In this document: positions 17,330-26,722 of the stretch, in pieces
Layout: the number at the start of each line of letters is the position of its first letter
Position numbering within the stretch: position 1 is the stretch's first letter
From: JBEHWX01 sp048498995
Lineage (GTDB): Bacteria > Bacteroidota > Ignavibacteria > OLB7
NCBI GenBank assembly: GCA_048498995.1
Contig: JBEHWX010000005.1
Coordinates: 42,014 to 106,013, forward strand
Reading direction: 5' to 3'
Length of the DNA stretch: 64,000 nucleotides
The notes under the pieces: generated by a model
The model's input: only the letters and a program-made list of their open reading frames with translations
Told to the model about the DNA's origin: nothing
Database searches by the model: none
Translations under genes and position numbers: made by a program

Positions 17330-18421
17330 TCAGCGCGCCTGATACTGGTTGATGAAGTGGATGTCACGCACCTCGTCGGAGACCGGGAAGGGATCGAGCT
17401 CCTCGTAGTCGGTGGTGAACCGGCGCACCTCGGTTGCTCCCTGCTGCCAGGCGTAGAGAAGTCCGGTAATCCTGTCGACCCCGATCACCCGATAGTTGCC
17501 GGGGTAGAACTCCTCCGGCTGCACGTCGTGATTGGTCAGATCCACCCGTAGCACCGACTGCGAACCGGCGAGGTAGAGATAGGAATCGCGCGTCATCTGA
17601 ACGTAGGTCGGCTCCTGCCCCACGTACTGCTCGAGCGACCCGCTGTTCAGCTCCTGCGAGCCGGTGACGTCGAGCGTCACGCCGTCCAGGAAGAAGAGAA
17701 TCGGGCGTGCCCCCGGCGCGCCGGCGGTGAGCACCACCACCTGGCTGCCGTCGTTGGTCGCCTCGATGTAGAGCACCGGCGAGGGGAAGTTGATCGTCCG
17801 CTCGATCCGGAAATCGGTGCTGTTGCTCCGGGTGACGCCGACCGACGCGCTGCCGTCGTTGGCGAGCATGCCGACCAGCACGTAGCCTCCACGGCCGGAG
17901 GAGTCGACGCCGACGGCGGTCGGCTTGCCGGGCAGGTCGATCTCGCGGGCCAGCTTGTAGTTGCGGGTGTCGATCTCGTAGAGGATCGGGGCGCCGGAGG
18001 CGATGGCCCAGGCCTGCGAGTAGTTGCTGACGGCCATGCCGCAGAGCCCGTCGGCGCCGGCGTGCAGGCCGATCACCTCGCCGAGCTTCTTCCGGGTCTG
18101 CATGTCGAGCACGGTGATCGATCCGTCGGCGCGGTGCTGGAGGTAGAGCTGATCGCGGAGATAGGAATCGTAGATCGCGTCGATCTCCTTGCCGAGCGGG
18201 GCGCCGTTGGCCGCCGCGTAATCACCGGTGGTGACCACTCCCTTGACCTCGCTGTAGCGGAGGAGCTCGCCGCTTCCCGGCTTGTCAAGCGCCAGCAGGG
18301 AGATCTGGGTCCGATCGCCGCTCCCCGGACCGACCACGTCGGGCCCCTTGCCGGAACAGGCAAACAGTGTGAGCGCTGCCACGCAGCAACCGAGAAGAGC
18401 GCGGAGGTTGATGGAGTTCAT
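17330..18421 (-). CDS. Lipoprotein with a propeller-like body, function unknown
   Basis: 363 residues. The start at 18421 gives MNSINLRALLGCC and a lipobox ending LTLFACSG, so a membrane-anchored lipoprotein in the envelope. The body shows spaced repeats of a strand pattern (DGSITVLDMQTRKKLGEVIG, PILYEIDTRNYKLAREID, SQSVLRVDLTNHDVQ), like the 'surface-layer YVTN' or quinoprotein-type beta-propellers used by many secreted proteins. No catalytic motif recognised. AGGT sits just before the start (CAGGTGCCC); the GTG two codons earlier is less likely. It begins 40 bp after hpnD on the same strand and may be cotranscribed with it. Confidence 0.75.
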   Translation of the reverse strand: MNSINLRALLGCCVAALTLFACSGKGPDVVGPGSGDRTQISLLALDKPGSGELLRYSEVKGVVTTGDYAAANGAPLGKEIDAIYDSYLRDQLYLQHRADGSITVLDMQTRKKLGEVIGLHAGADGLCGMAVSNYSQAWAIASGAPILYEIDTRNYKLAREIDLPGKPTAVGVDSSGRGGYVLVGMLANDGSASVGVTRSNSTDFRIERTINFPSPVLYIEATNDGSQVVVLTAGAPGARPILFFLDGVTLDVTGSQELNSGSLEQYVGQEPTYVQMTRDSYLYLAGSQSVLRVDLTNHDVQPEEFYPGNYRVIGVDRITGLLYAWQQGATEVRRFTTDYEELDPFPVSDEVRDIHFINQYQAR

Positions 18422-18460
18422 GGGCACCTGCTAGTTGGGGCGAGCCCGGGTCGTTGGTTG

Positions 18461-19378
18461 TTATTCGGTCACCGTCTTCCGATTGACGAGCACACGCGTG
18501 ACCAGCCAAAGCTTGACGGCGATCCAGAGCTTGTGCAACGCGCGGACCGAGATCTTGCGCGCGAAGACGTTGAACTCGTTCAGCTCGATCTTCTCGAGCA
18601 TCCGGTAGTAGATGGCGTCCATGATCTCGGCGGCGAACATCGTCTTCCGCTCATCCGGACGGAGCGCGGCGCGGGCGCGGCCGTAGTATTCGCGGGCGCG
18701 GCGGGTCTCGAAGCGCATCAGCTCCACGAACGGCAGGCTGTAGCGCCCTTCCAGCAGATCCTGCTCGCTGTAGCCGAAGGCGCGCAGATCCTCGAGCGGC
18801 AGGTAGATCCTTCCCCGCTGCGCGTCCGACTTGATATCCCGGAGGATGTTGGTCAGCTGCAGCGCGATGCCGAGATCGACCGCGTACTCCTTGGTCTCCT
18901 CGTACTTGTAGCCGAAGATCTCGATGCAGATCAGACCGACCACGGAGGCGACGCTGTAGCAGTATTCCCTGAGCTCCTCGAAGGTCTCGTAGCGATCCTT
19001 CACCAGGTCCATCTCCATCCCGTCGAGCAGGGTCATGAAGTACTGCTTCGGGATGCGGAAGCGCTTCACCACGGCCGAGAGTGGAAGAAGAATCGGATGG
19101 CGCGTCTCGCCGCGGTAGCACTTCTCCACCTCGCTCCGGAGCCAGTTGAGCCGCTCCCGCTTGCGCGCGGTCTTCAGCTCCGGGGCGGAGTCGTGCGCCG
19201 AGGGCTCCACGTCGTCCATGTCCACGATGTCGTCGGCATAGCGACAGAACGCGTAGACCGAATGCATCGCATTCCGCTCGTCGCGCGGAAGCAGCGAGAA
19301 CGAGTAATAGAAGCTCGTCTTCGCCGGCTGCACCAGCAGCGCTGCATCCTCTCTATCGTTCAACAGCAGATTCGGCAT
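18461..19378 (-). CDS. hpnD: Presqualene diphosphate synthase, HpnD-like
   Basis: 305 residues, squalene/phytoene synthase family. The two Mg-binding Asp-rich motifs are present: YADDIVDMDD (~50) and LTNILRDIKSDAQRGRIYLP (~180), together with the FYYSFSLLPRDERNAM segment typical of HpnD/CrtB. In the HpnCDE pathway HpnD condenses two farnesyl diphosphates to presqualene diphosphate. A squalene synthase homologue, hpnC, lies immediately upstream on the same strand, which supports HpnD over phytoene synthase. The ATG at 19378 has its own promoter-like sequence about 20 nt upstream. The C-terminal segment (LHKLWIAVKLWLVTRVLVN) is hydrophobic and basic, suggesting a membrane-peripheral location. 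Confidence 0.85.
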   Translation of the reverse strand: MPNLLLNDREDAALLVQPAKTSFYYSFSLLPRDERNAMHSVYAFCRYADDIVDMDDVEPSAHDSAPELKTARKRERLNWLRSEVEKCYRGETRHPILLPLSAVVKRFRIPKQYFMTLLDGMEMDLVKDRYETFEELREYCYSVASVVGLICIEIFGYKYEETKEYAVDLGIALQLTNILRDIKSDAQRGRIYLPLEDLRAFGYSEQDLLEGRYSLPFVELMRFETRRAREYYGRARAALRPDERKTMFAAEIMDAIYYRMLEKIELNEFNVFARKISVRALHKLWIAVKLWLVTRVLVNRKTVTE

Positions 19379-19404
19379 CGGGCTACGTTCCTCAACGGAC
19401 GTCA

Positions 19405-19434
19405 GATATACACAAAAATCAAGCTACAAGGCAA
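19405..19434 (-). promoter_or_regulatory. Sigma70-like promoter of hpnD
   Basis: Minus strand: TTGCCT (19434-19429), 18-nt spacer, TATATC (19410-19405). Transcription would begin near 19398, giving a leader of about 20 nt before the hpnD ATG. The stretch is AT-rich in a GC-rich setting. Confidence 0.5.
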
Positions 19435-19569
19435 GTTATCGTCATGGGTCCTTCCAAAGCCCCCGTCATCGCACGCGCTCCCCTTCCGGGCCGGCGGGAG
19501 CGGGCCGTCGCCTCATGCACTCGGCTATCGCCTCATGCACTCTGCCGTCGCTCACGAAGGCCGCCGTCG

Positions 19570-20463
19570 CTACAGGTGGCGGATCATCGACGCGGCCAGG
19601 CGCACCTTGTCGATGACGCCGAGGGAAGGACGGCGGTGGAGGATGTCGTAGTCTAACCGCCGGATCTTCTCCAGGATCCGCATCCCGCCGAGCCAGGTCA
19701 GCGTCAGCTCCCCCCGCAGCCGCCGGTCCGGGATCTTCCCGAGCAGCGGATATCCCTGGCGGAGCTGCGCGGCGGCATACTCCACGTGGTGCACCATCAT
19801 GGCGCGGAAGCGATCGTTGAACGCGCGTGCCCTGAGCTCGTCCGGAGCGTAGCCGAACGCGCGGAAGCTCTCGCGCGGGAGGTTCACGCGGCCGCGCGGC
19901 AGATCGACCGAGATATCCTGCCAGAAGTTCGCCAGCTGCAGGCCGGTGCAGATCCGGTCGGAGAGAATACGCCGCTCCTCGTCACGCAGGCCATACAGAT
20001 GCAGCACGAGCCGGCCGATCGGGTTGGCCGAATGATGACAGTAGAAGAGGAGATCGGTGAGGGTCTCGAAGCCCTGGTTCCTCGCGTCCATCCGAAAGGC
20101 CTTGAGCAGATCGCGCAGCGGCTCGATCGGGATCTCCCGCTCGGCCACGGTGGCGGCCAGGGCGATGAAGATCGGATGCTCCCCACGTCCCTCGAAGGCG
20201 TCGGCGAGCTGCCGCTCCCAGTCGTCGAGCATGGCGATCCGCTCGGCGACGGGACGCTCCCCCTCGTCGGCGATATCGTCGGCGACGCGGCTGTAGGCGT
20301 AGATGCTGTAGAAGTGCTTCCGGAGGTCGCGCGGAATCAGGAGCGATCCGACCGGAAAGTTCTCGTAATGGCTGCGCGCGAGGCGCTCGCAGTAGGCGAA
20401 TGCCTCGGCCGTCGTGTACGTGCGATCGGAATCGACCGCGAGGGTGAGCGCCGGACTGGCCAT
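19570..20463 (-). CDS. hpnC: Squalene synthase homologue HpnC (hydroxysqualene synthase)
   Basis: 297 residues, second squalene/phytoene synthase family member. The N-terminal FAYCERLARSHYENFPVGSLLIP is characteristic of HpnC. The Asp-rich motifs are YSRVADDIADEGE (~60) and LANFWQDISVDLPRGRVNLP (~185). In the three-enzyme route HpnD makes presqualene diphosphate, HpnC converts it to hydroxysqualene, and HpnE reduces this to squalene for hopanoids. No hpnE or squalene-hopene cyclase is in the window. The start MASPALTLAV at 20463 was preferred to upstream in-frame codons that have no similarity. The 191 bp between hpnC and hpnD contain a short imperfect repeat (ATCGCCTCATGCACTC, 19500-19545) and the hpnD promoter. 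Confidence 0.87.
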   Translation of the reverse strand: MASPALTLAVDSDRTYTTAEAFAYCERLARSHYENFPVGSLLIPRDLRKHFYSIYAYSRVADDIADEGERPVAERIAMLDDWERQLADAFEGRGEHPIFIALAATVAEREIPIEPLRDLLKAFRMDARNQGFETLTDLLFYCHHSANPIGRLVLHLYGLRDEERRILSDRICTGLQLANFWQDISVDLPRGRVNLPRESFRAFGYAPDELRARAFNDRFRAMMVHHVEYAAAQLRQGYPLLGKIPDRRLRGELTLTWLGGMRILEKIRRLDYDILHRRPSLGVIDKVRLAASMIRHL

Positions 20464-20744
20464 GGTTGACAGAGGGATCATGCGACCGGCGGCGGATTTC
20501 GCCCGGAGCCGGCCCTCCGCCGAATGCGCCGGCACGAACCGCGGCGCCCGATGCGGAACGGTCCAATATACTGCCCCCCGGCCGGCGGATCTCCACGATC
20601 CCGTATCTTCGCGGTCCGCTCCGGCCGAGCGCCCCCCTGCTCCGCGGGGACACACGCTCGGACAGGCCATCGGAGATGCCGTCTGACGCGCCTCCGGAGC
20701 GCTCCCCGATTCCCTTCACGCCAGAGATCCTGTCGACGCACGCT

Positions 20745-22154
20745 ATGCACATCCATTTCATCGGAATCTGCGGAACAGCCATGGGCAACGTCGCCCTGAT
20801 GATGCGGGCCATGGGGCACCACGTCACCGGCAGCGACGAGAACGTGTATCCGCCGATGAGCGATCTGCTGGCCGACGCGGGGGTCTCGATCATGACCGGC
20901 TTCGGCCCCGACAATCTGGAGCCGGCACCGGATCTGGTGGTGATCGGCAACCGGATGTCGCGCGGCAATTCCGAGGTGGAGGCCACGCTCGACCGGAAGC
21001 TCCGCTACACCTCCCTGCCGGAGCTGCTGAAGAGCACGCTGATCCAGGGGCGCACCTCGATCACGATGACCGGCACGCACGGCAAAACCACAACCTCGGC
21101 GCTGATGGCCTGGGTGCTGGAGCACGCCGGCCGGCCGGCAAGCTTCATGATCGGCGGCGTGCCGGGGAACTTCGGCGCCGGCTGGCAGTATCGCGCCCAG
21201 AGCGATCTGGTGGTGCTCGAGGGGGACGAGTACGACACCGCCTTCTTCGACAAGCGCTCCAAGTTCCTCCATTACCTGCCGACGGCGCTGCTCATCAACA
21301 ACATCGAGTTCGATCACGCCGACATCTTCGGGTCGCTCGAGGAGATCCAGCTCGCCTTCCGCCGCCTGGTCAACATCGTCCCCGGCAACGGGATCATCGT
21401 GGCCAACGGGGACGATCCGAACGTGGCGGCCGTGACCGCGCACGCGTTCACGCCGGTGGAGACCTTCGGCCTGTCGGAGGGATGCCGCTGGCGCGCCGCG
21501 GCGATCGACTACGGCGTCTCCTCCACCAGCTTCGACGTCCTCCGCGACGGCGCGGTCGAGACACGGGTCACGATCCCGCTGCTCGGCGAGTTCAACGTGC
21601 GGAACGCGCTCGGCGTGCTGGCGATTGCACGTTGGCTGGGAGTTCCGTATGATGCGATCGCCGGTGGACTGGCGAGCTTCAAAAACGTGAAGCGCCGTTT
21701 AGAGCTGAAAGGAGAGTGGAGCGGCGTCAAGGTCTATGACGATTTCGCCCACCATCCCACCGCCATCCGCGAGACGTTGAAGGCACTCCGCCTCCGACAT
21801 CCCTCCGAGCGCCTCTGGGCGATCTTCGAGCCGAGAAGCAACACGACGCGACGCAAGGTGTTCCAGCGGGAGCTGGCCGATGCCTTCTCCGAGGCCGATA
21901 TCGTCGCCGTCTCCCAGGTCGACAGACTCGAACAGCTTTCCCCGGCCGAGCGCCTCGATCCCGAGCAGCTGATCGCCGACATCGAGGCGCACGACATCGA
22001 GGCGCATTACCTGCCGGACGCCGCCTCGATCGCCGAGTATGTCGGCGCGCATGCCCGAGCCGGGGACGTGGTCGCGGTGATGTCCAACGGCGGCTTCGGC
22101 GGCATTCATGCCCGACTGGCCGAGCGACTCGCCCATCGGAGCGCCACGGTCTGA
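20745..22154 (+). CDS. mpl: UDP-N-acetylmuramate:L-alanyl-gamma-D-glutamyl-meso-diaminopimelate ligase
   Basis: 469 residues, Mur ligase family. Mpl reattaches recycled L-Ala-gamma-D-Glu-meso-DAP tripeptide to UDP-MurNAc in the cytoplasm, saving peptidoglycan material. Features: N-terminal Rossmann motif HIHFIGICGTAMGNVA, ATP loop TMTGTHGKTTTSALMAWVLE (~115), 'LEGDEYDTAFFDKRSKFLHY' (~165, strongly diagnostic for Mpl as opposed to MurC), and YDDFAHHPTAIRETL (~350). The C-terminal domain is complete. The ATG at 20745 begins the conserved N-terminus; the frame is open upstream without similarity. Its presence argues for a Gram-negative DAP-type wall. It diverges from hpnC across 281 bp and ends 159 bp before ptsI. 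Confidence 0.94.
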   Translation: MHIHFIGICGTAMGNVALMMRAMGHHVTGSDENVYPPMSDLLADAGVSIMTGFGPDNLEPAPDLVVIGNRMSRGNSEVEATLDRKLRYTSLPELLKSTLIQGRTSITMTGTHGKTTTSALMAWVLEHAGRPASFMIGGVPGNFGAGWQYRAQSDLVVLEGDEYDTAFFDKRSKFLHYLPTALLINNIEFDHADIFGSLEEIQLAFRRLVNIVPGNGIIVANGDDPNVAAVTAHAFTPVETFGLSEGCRWRAAAIDYGVSSTSFDVLRDGAVETRVTIPLLGEFNVRNALGVLAIARWLGVPYDAIAGGLASFKNVKRRLELKGEWSGVKVYDDFAHHPTAIRETLKALRLRHPSERLWAIFEPRSNTTRRKVFQRELADAFSEADIVAVSQVDRLEQLSPAERLDPEQLIADIEAHDIEAHYLPDAASIAEYVGAHARAGDVVAVMSNGGFGGIHARLAERLAHRSATV

Positions 22155-22313
22155 GCGCCGCATTCTTGGCCTGGGATTTTCGTTGACAGTATCCGGTGAT
22201 GACCGGCCCGGAGCATCCGGGACCCGCGGCGAGCCGGCCGTGCCCGACCGGCAGCCTCCCCGCGCGGCGGATCAGACACCGCCCGGCGATCACACACATT
22301 CCGGACGTCGATC

Positions 22314-24086
22314 GTGTCTACCTCATCAACCATAGTGCCGTCGGCCGAGCGTGTGCTCGATGGTATCCCCGCGTCGCCGGGAATCGCCATCGCGCGGGCA
22401 TGCGTGCTGGCGCCGGAGTTCGAGGGGGAGCTCGACGACCGGAAGCTGGACGACAACGAGGTGGCCTCCGAGCTCGACCGCTTCAACGCGGCGGTGCAGG
22501 AGACCGACAAGCTGCTGGCGCAGATCGAATCGATCGCGCGCGAGGAGGTGCAGGAGCGCGCCGAGATCTTCGAGGCGATGCGGATGATGCTCTCCGACCC
22601 GGCGCTCGCCGGCGCCATCACCGGCCATATCGTCAACCTCCGCTCCACCGCGCACGCGGCGATCGTGGCCGAGCTGAGCCACCTTGCCGGCTATTTCCTC
22701 CGCTCGAACGACGAGACGATGCGCTCGCGCGCCGAGGATATCCGCGCCCTTCAATCCCATCTCCTCTCCTTCATCCTGAACAGCCCCACGCAGCGCTGCC
22801 TCGGCAGCGATCAGGTGGTGGTGGTGCCGAGCCTGGCCCCGGGGGACGCGGTGATCTACGCCCGGACCGGCGTCGGCGCGTTCGTGCTGGAGTCCGGCGG
22901 CATCAACTCGCACGCGGCCATCCTGGCGCGCGCCTTCGGCATCCCGATGGTCGCCGGCATCCGCGGCGTGGCCCGCCTGGTGCGCCAGGAGGAGATGATC
23001 ATCGTCGACGGCTACGTCGGACGGATCGTGATCTCCCCCTCGCCGGAGACGGTGGAGCACTATCGGGAGCGGAAAGAGGCGCTGGAGCTGCAGCGGCACC
23101 GGATACGGGAGGTCAAGAGCCTGCCGGCCGAGACGAAGGATGGCACCCGGGTGACGCTCGGAGCCAATCTCGACATGCTCGACGAGATCGAGGGGGCGCT
23201 CGAGAACGGCGCCGACACGGTGGGGCTGATGCGGACGGAGTATCTGGTGATGGGGCGCGACAGCAACGTCAGCATGGAGGAGCAGCTCCATTACTACCGC
23301 CAGGCGGCCGAGCGCGCCTACCCGCTGACGGTCACGCTCCGCGCCTTCGATATCGGCAGCGAGAAGCTTTCGGGGGAATCGTGGGGAGCCACCCATTCGC
23401 CGCTCGGCCTGCGCGGAACGCGGCTCCTCCTGGCGCGCCGCGACATCTTCCGCCGCCAGCTCGAGGCGATCCTCCGCGCCTCGTCGATGAAGAATCTCCA
23501 GCTCATGCTCCCGATGGTCACCTCGGCGCAGGAGATGCGGCAGGTGCAGGCGCTGCTCAACGACGTGCGAGCCTCGCTCCGGGAGCGGAACATCCCGTTC
23601 GACGAGCAGATGCCGGTCGGCGCGATGATCGAGACCCCGGCCTCGGCGCTGATCGCCGACGTGCTCGCCGCCGAGTGCGACTTCCTCTCCCTCGGCACCA
23701 ACGATCTGGCCCAGTACACCCTCGCCGTCGACCGCGAGGACGACGCGATGGTGGAGCATTACGACGAGTTCCACCCGGCGGTACTGAAGCTGATCCACCT
23801 TTCGGTGGAGGCCGCGCATCGCGGCGGCATCCCGATCACGATCTGCGGCGAGATGGCGGCCAATCCGCTGGCCACCTCCCTGCTGATCGGACTCGGCCTC
23901 CGGCGCTTCTCCGTCCCGCCGCTCGAGCTCGGCCCGCTGAAGCTCCGCGTCCGCTCGATCGACGGAAAGGAAGCGGCCCTGCACGCGCAGGCGGTGCTTC
24001 GCATGGCCACCGCCCACGACGTGAGGGCCTATCTCGAGGAGAGCTTCGACGTCGACGCCCGCGGCGCCGGAATCCACATCGAGTGA
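22314..24086 (+). CDS. ptsI: Phosphoenolpyruvate-protein phosphotransferase (PTS enzyme I)
   Basis: 590 residues, full enzyme I length. It takes phosphate from PEP and passes it to HPr. Phospho-His motif GGINSHAAILARAFGIPMVAG lies near residue 195, the PEP-binding RTEYLVMG near 307, LGLRGTRLLLARRDIFRRQL near 365, 'LGTNDLAQYTLAVDRE' near 460, and the acid/base Cys in ITICGEMAANP near 525, all intact. The HPr-binding N-domain is present. The GTG at 22314 gives a short N-terminal extension before the conserved DGIPASPGIAIARA; no clear ribosome site is visible. No ptsH, HPr kinase or EII gene lies in the window, so whether it drives sugar uptake or only regulation cannot be decided here. Confidence 0.93.
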   Translation: MSTSSTIVPSAERVLDGIPASPGIAIARACVLAPEFEGELDDRKLDDNEVASELDRFNAAVQETDKLLAQIESIAREEVQERAEIFEAMRMMLSDPALAGAITGHIVNLRSTAHAAIVAELSHLAGYFLRSNDETMRSRAEDIRALQSHLLSFILNSPTQRCLGSDQVVVVPSLAPGDAVIYARTGVGAFVLESGGINSHAAILARAFGIPMVAGIRGVARLVRQEEMIIVDGYVGRIVISPSPETVEHYRERKEALELQRHRIREVKSLPAETKDGTRVTLGANLDMLDEIEGALENGADTVGLMRTEYLVMGRDSNVSMEEQLHYYRQAAERAYPLTVTLRAFDIGSEKLSGESWGATHSPLGLRGTRLLLARRDIFRRQLEAILRASSMKNLQLMLPMVTSAQEMRQVQALLNDVRASLRERNIPFDEQMPVGAMIETPASALIADVLAAECDFLSLGTNDLAQYTLAVDREDDAMVEHYDEFHPAVLKLIHLSVEAAHRGGIPITICGEMAANPLATSLLIGLGLRRFSVPPLELGPLKLRVRSIDGKEAALHAQAVLRMATAHDVRAYLEESFDVDARGAGIHIE

Positions 24087-24405
24087 TCCGTCACGGATCT
24101 TCCGCCTTCCACGCCCCCTTCACGTACTCCGTTCCCGCGACATTCACGACCGCGCCTCGGTACCCGCGCCTCGATGGGCGCGCGTCTTCGGCATGCGCCA
24201 TCGAGGCCGCCGTGCGGGCGGCCACGGGGGGCCGCCCCTCCGGAGCATTCGTATCACACACCGTGCGTCGAAGAGCCGCCATGAGCCCCCGCCCGCGCGG
24301 TTGTCGATGCCGCGCCACGCGCCCGGCCGCCACGCGCGTTCCGTCTCATTCGAACGAGCTCGTCACCCCTCTCGCATCCCCCGCTTCACGCCATCGCGAC
24401 GCATC
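24087..24405. other. Intergenic region between convergent ptsI and the ABC permease
   Basis: 319 bp. It contains a GC-rich inverted repeat GGGCGGCC / GGCCGCCC around 24216-24236 that could end ptsI transcription, although no T-run follows, and a repeated CGCGCCTCG(A/G)T. No gene recognised. Confidence 0.3.
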
Positions 24406-25674
24406 TCACGACCTGAGCCAACGGAACACTTCCGCCGTGGTCGGACGCTTGCCGTAGAGAAGGATCGCCGTGCGGAAGATCCGCCCGGAGGCCCAGACGA
24501 CGGCGATCGTGGCCAGGATCATCACGCCGATCGATCCGATCAGCTCGATCGGACTCGGCATCTTCGTCACGACCCTCAGAATCATCAGCGAGGGTGTCAC
24601 CAGCGGTATGTAGCTGAGCACCTTCACGTAGGTCGCGTTCGGGTTCTGCATGATCGCGAAGGAGAACGCCAGCGGCATCACCAGGAAGATCACCAGGTAC
24701 GACGTCACCACCTGCGCCTCCTGCTCGGTGGTCACCAGCGAGCCGATGCCGATGAAGAGCGCCGAGTAGAAGATGTAGCCGAGGATCACGTACACGAGCA
24801 TCAGCGGCAGCGTGGCAAGCATCGAGCCGAGCATCGAGCCCATCTGCGGCGATATACTGAAGTAGAGCGCCGCTATCACGCCGAGGAGCACCCAGGTGAG
24901 GAGCTGCGTCACGCCGAGTCCGCTCAGGCCGAGCAGCTTTCCCCACATCATCTCCTGCGAGGTGGCGCTGCTGGTCAGCAGCTCCATGATCCGGTTGGAT
25001 TTCTCCTCCACCAGGCTTCGCACCAGCGAGCCTCCGGTGGTCAGGATCAGAATCATGAGCAGGAAGTTGATCACGTAGGCGGAGATGAAGGTCTCGCCGA
25101 AGCCGACGGAGGCTCCCTTCCCCTGCTCGGTCACCTTCACGGTGGCGATGTCGATCGGGGCGCGAAGACGATTGTAGACCGCCGTGTCGATGCCGGCCGC
25201 GGCCAGGCGCTCGTCGGTGGTGATCCGCTCGATGGCGTCCTCGAAGCGCTGCAGCAGCCGCACGTTGCCGATGTTCAGGCTCCGGTAGCTCGCCACGCGA
25301 TGCCCCGAGGAGTCGCGCACCACGATCGTTCCCTCCACCTTTCCGGCCAGCACGTCGCGATCGGCCGCGGCGATGGCCGAGTCGAGCGCCATGCCGGGGC
25401 GGTTGTAGGCGACCAGATGATAGGCCGGCTGGCCGTTCTCCAGCGTATCGGTGGTCCGCAGCCGCGCGTCGAGCGCCGGGGTGATGCCGCCGGCTCCGTC
25501 GACCACCGCGATCGTCTGGCTGCTCCCCAGATCCTTGTCGGCCAGCAGCGCCGGGACGACGCTGAAGAGCACCATCATCAGCGGGGTGAGCAGCAGCGAG
25601 AGAATGAAGCCCTTGGAGCGGACTTTCTGCAAGTACTCCCAGCGGGCGATCTCGAATACCCGGCTCCAGTTCAT
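24406..25674 (-). CDS. ABC-2 type transporter permease, NatB-like
   Basis: 422 residues. The N-terminus FEIARWEYLQKVRSKGFILSLLLTPLMMVLFS is the first TM helix of the NatB/YhaP family. A large extracytoplasmic domain (~60-190) follows, then five hydrophobic segments between ~190 and 400, including the signature SLVEEKSNRIMELLTSSATS. It forms the membrane part of an exporter with the ATPase encoded immediately upstream; the genes overlap by 4 bp (ATGA). Homologues include Na+ efflux (NatAB) and bacitracin or lantibiotic exporters. The substrate cannot be read from the sequence. Confidence 0.88.
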   Translation of the reverse strand: MNWSRVFEIARWEYLQKVRSKGFILSLLLTPLMMVLFSVVPALLADKDLGSSQTIAVVDGAGGITPALDARLRTTDTLENGQPAYHLVAYNRPGMALDSAIAAADRDVLAGKVEGTIVVRDSSGHRVASYRSLNIGNVRLLQRFEDAIERITTDERLAAAGIDTAVYNRLRAPIDIATVKVTEQGKGASVGFGETFISAYVINFLLMILILTTGGSLVRSLVEEKSNRIMELLTSSATSQEMMWGKLLGLSGLGVTQLLTWVLLGVIAALYFSISPQMGSMLGSMLATLPLMLVYVILGYIFYSALFIGIGSLVTTEQEAQVVTSYLVIFLVMPLAFSFAIMQNPNATYVKVLSYIPLVTPSLMILRVVTKMPSPIELIGSIGVMILATIAVVWASGRIFRTAILLYGKRPTTAEVFRWLRS

Positions 25675-26621
25675 CGCGCACCTCCGATAGTCTGCTGCAT
25701 GGAATGTCCACCCATCGCTCCCGTGTCGGTGTCGCCGCGTCCCACCGTCTCGATGAAGATCCGGTTCAGGGAGGGGCGCACCCGCTCGATCAGCGACACG
25801 CGGAGGCGGTTACCGATATGCGGGAGGATGTCGTTGATGGTGGCGCCGGAACGCATCGCCAGCTCCGCGTAGTTCTGGTAGATGTCGGCGCCGAGCACCG
25901 GCGGAAGGCCGGCCAGGAACCCGCCGTCGCCGTCGAACTCGATCCTGACGATGTTGCCGGCATGATTCTCCCGCACTTCATCGACCGTGCCGTCGAGCAC
26001 CACTTCCCCTTTGTTGATCAGGGCGATCCGGTTGCAGAGCCGCTCGGCCAGCTCCATCTGATGGGTGGAGTAGAGAATGGTCCGCTCCTCGCCGCGGAGC
26101 TCGATGACGATGTCGCGCAGCAGCTCCTGATTCACCGGGTCGAGGCCGGAGGCCGGCTCGTCCAGGATGATGTACTGCGGCTCGTGGATCAGGGAGATGA
26201 TGATCTGCACCTTCTGCTGATTTCCCTTCGAGAGCTCCTCGACGCGGCGCTTGCCGCTGCCGGCCAGATCGAAGCGGCGGAGCCACTCCTCGGCGCGGCG
26301 GGTGGCCTCCCGCTCATCGAGTCCGCGGAGGCGGGCGAAGTGCACGATCGTCTCCTGAATGCGTGCCTTCTGATAGAGTCCGCGCTCCTCGGCCAGATAG
26401 CCGATCGAGCTCCTCACCTCGTCGCTGAACGGGCGGCCGTCGTAGGTGACATTGCCGCTGTCCGGCTCGATGATCCGGGTGATCATGCGGATCGTCGTCG
26501 ACTTTCCAGCGCCGTTGGGCCCGAGAAGTCCGAAGATCTCCCCACGCCTGGCCACGAGCGAGACGCCCTTGACGGCGTGCACGTTCGCGTAGCGCTTCTG
26601 AAGCTGTTCGGCTGTGATCAT
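25671..26621 (-). CDS. ABC transporter ATP-binding protein, NatA-like
   Basis: 316 residues. Walker A LLGPNGAGKSTTIRM (~35), Q-loop GYLAEERGLYQKA (~88), signature variant VEELSKGNQQKVQ (~135, LSKGN in place of LSGGQ, common in this family), Walker B YIILDEPASGLDP (~158) and switch His LYSTHQME are present. The C-terminal extension (~215-316) is the DUF4162-like tail of NatA ATPases. It pairs with the downstream permease through a 4-bp overlap. A promoter-like site lies about 80 bp upstream. Confidence 0.9.
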   Translation of the reverse strand: MITAEQLQKRYANVHAVKGVSLVARRGEIFGLLGPNGAGKSTTIRMITRIIEPDSGNVTYDGRPFSDEVRSSIGYLAEERGLYQKARIQETIVHFARLRGLDEREATRRAEEWLRRFDLAGSGKRRVEELSKGNQQKVQIIISLIHEPQYIILDEPASGLDPVNQELLRDIVIELRGEERTILYSTHQMELAERLCNRIALINKGEVVLDGTVDEVRENHAGNIVRIEFDGDGGFLAGLPPVLGADIYQNYAELAMRSGATINDILPHIGNRLRVSLIERVRPSLNRIFIETVGRGDTDTGAMGGHSMQQTIGGAR

Positions 26622-26695
26622 TGTGTGCGTGTTCCGATGGAATATTCCCGCCTCGATGCGGTCCGTATGTCGGTTCGGCCGGGGTGCTACGCCGG

Positions 26696-26722
26696 TAAAG
26701 GTAGAAGGTTACGATCTGTCAA
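26696..26722 (-). promoter_or_regulatory. Candidate promoter of the NatAB-type operon
   Basis: Minus strand: a perfect TTGACA (26722-26717), then TACCTTTA (26703-26696), one base off the Bacteroidota TAnnTTTG box, 13 nt after the hexamer. The spacing from the TTG to the second box is 16 nt. The ATG is about 75 nt downstream. Confidence 0.45.

Noticed and set aside
22196..24457. Plus-strand frame overlapping ptsI in another register
   Set aside because: Arg/Gly/Ala-rich with no similarity; the ptsI frame contains all enzyme I motifs.
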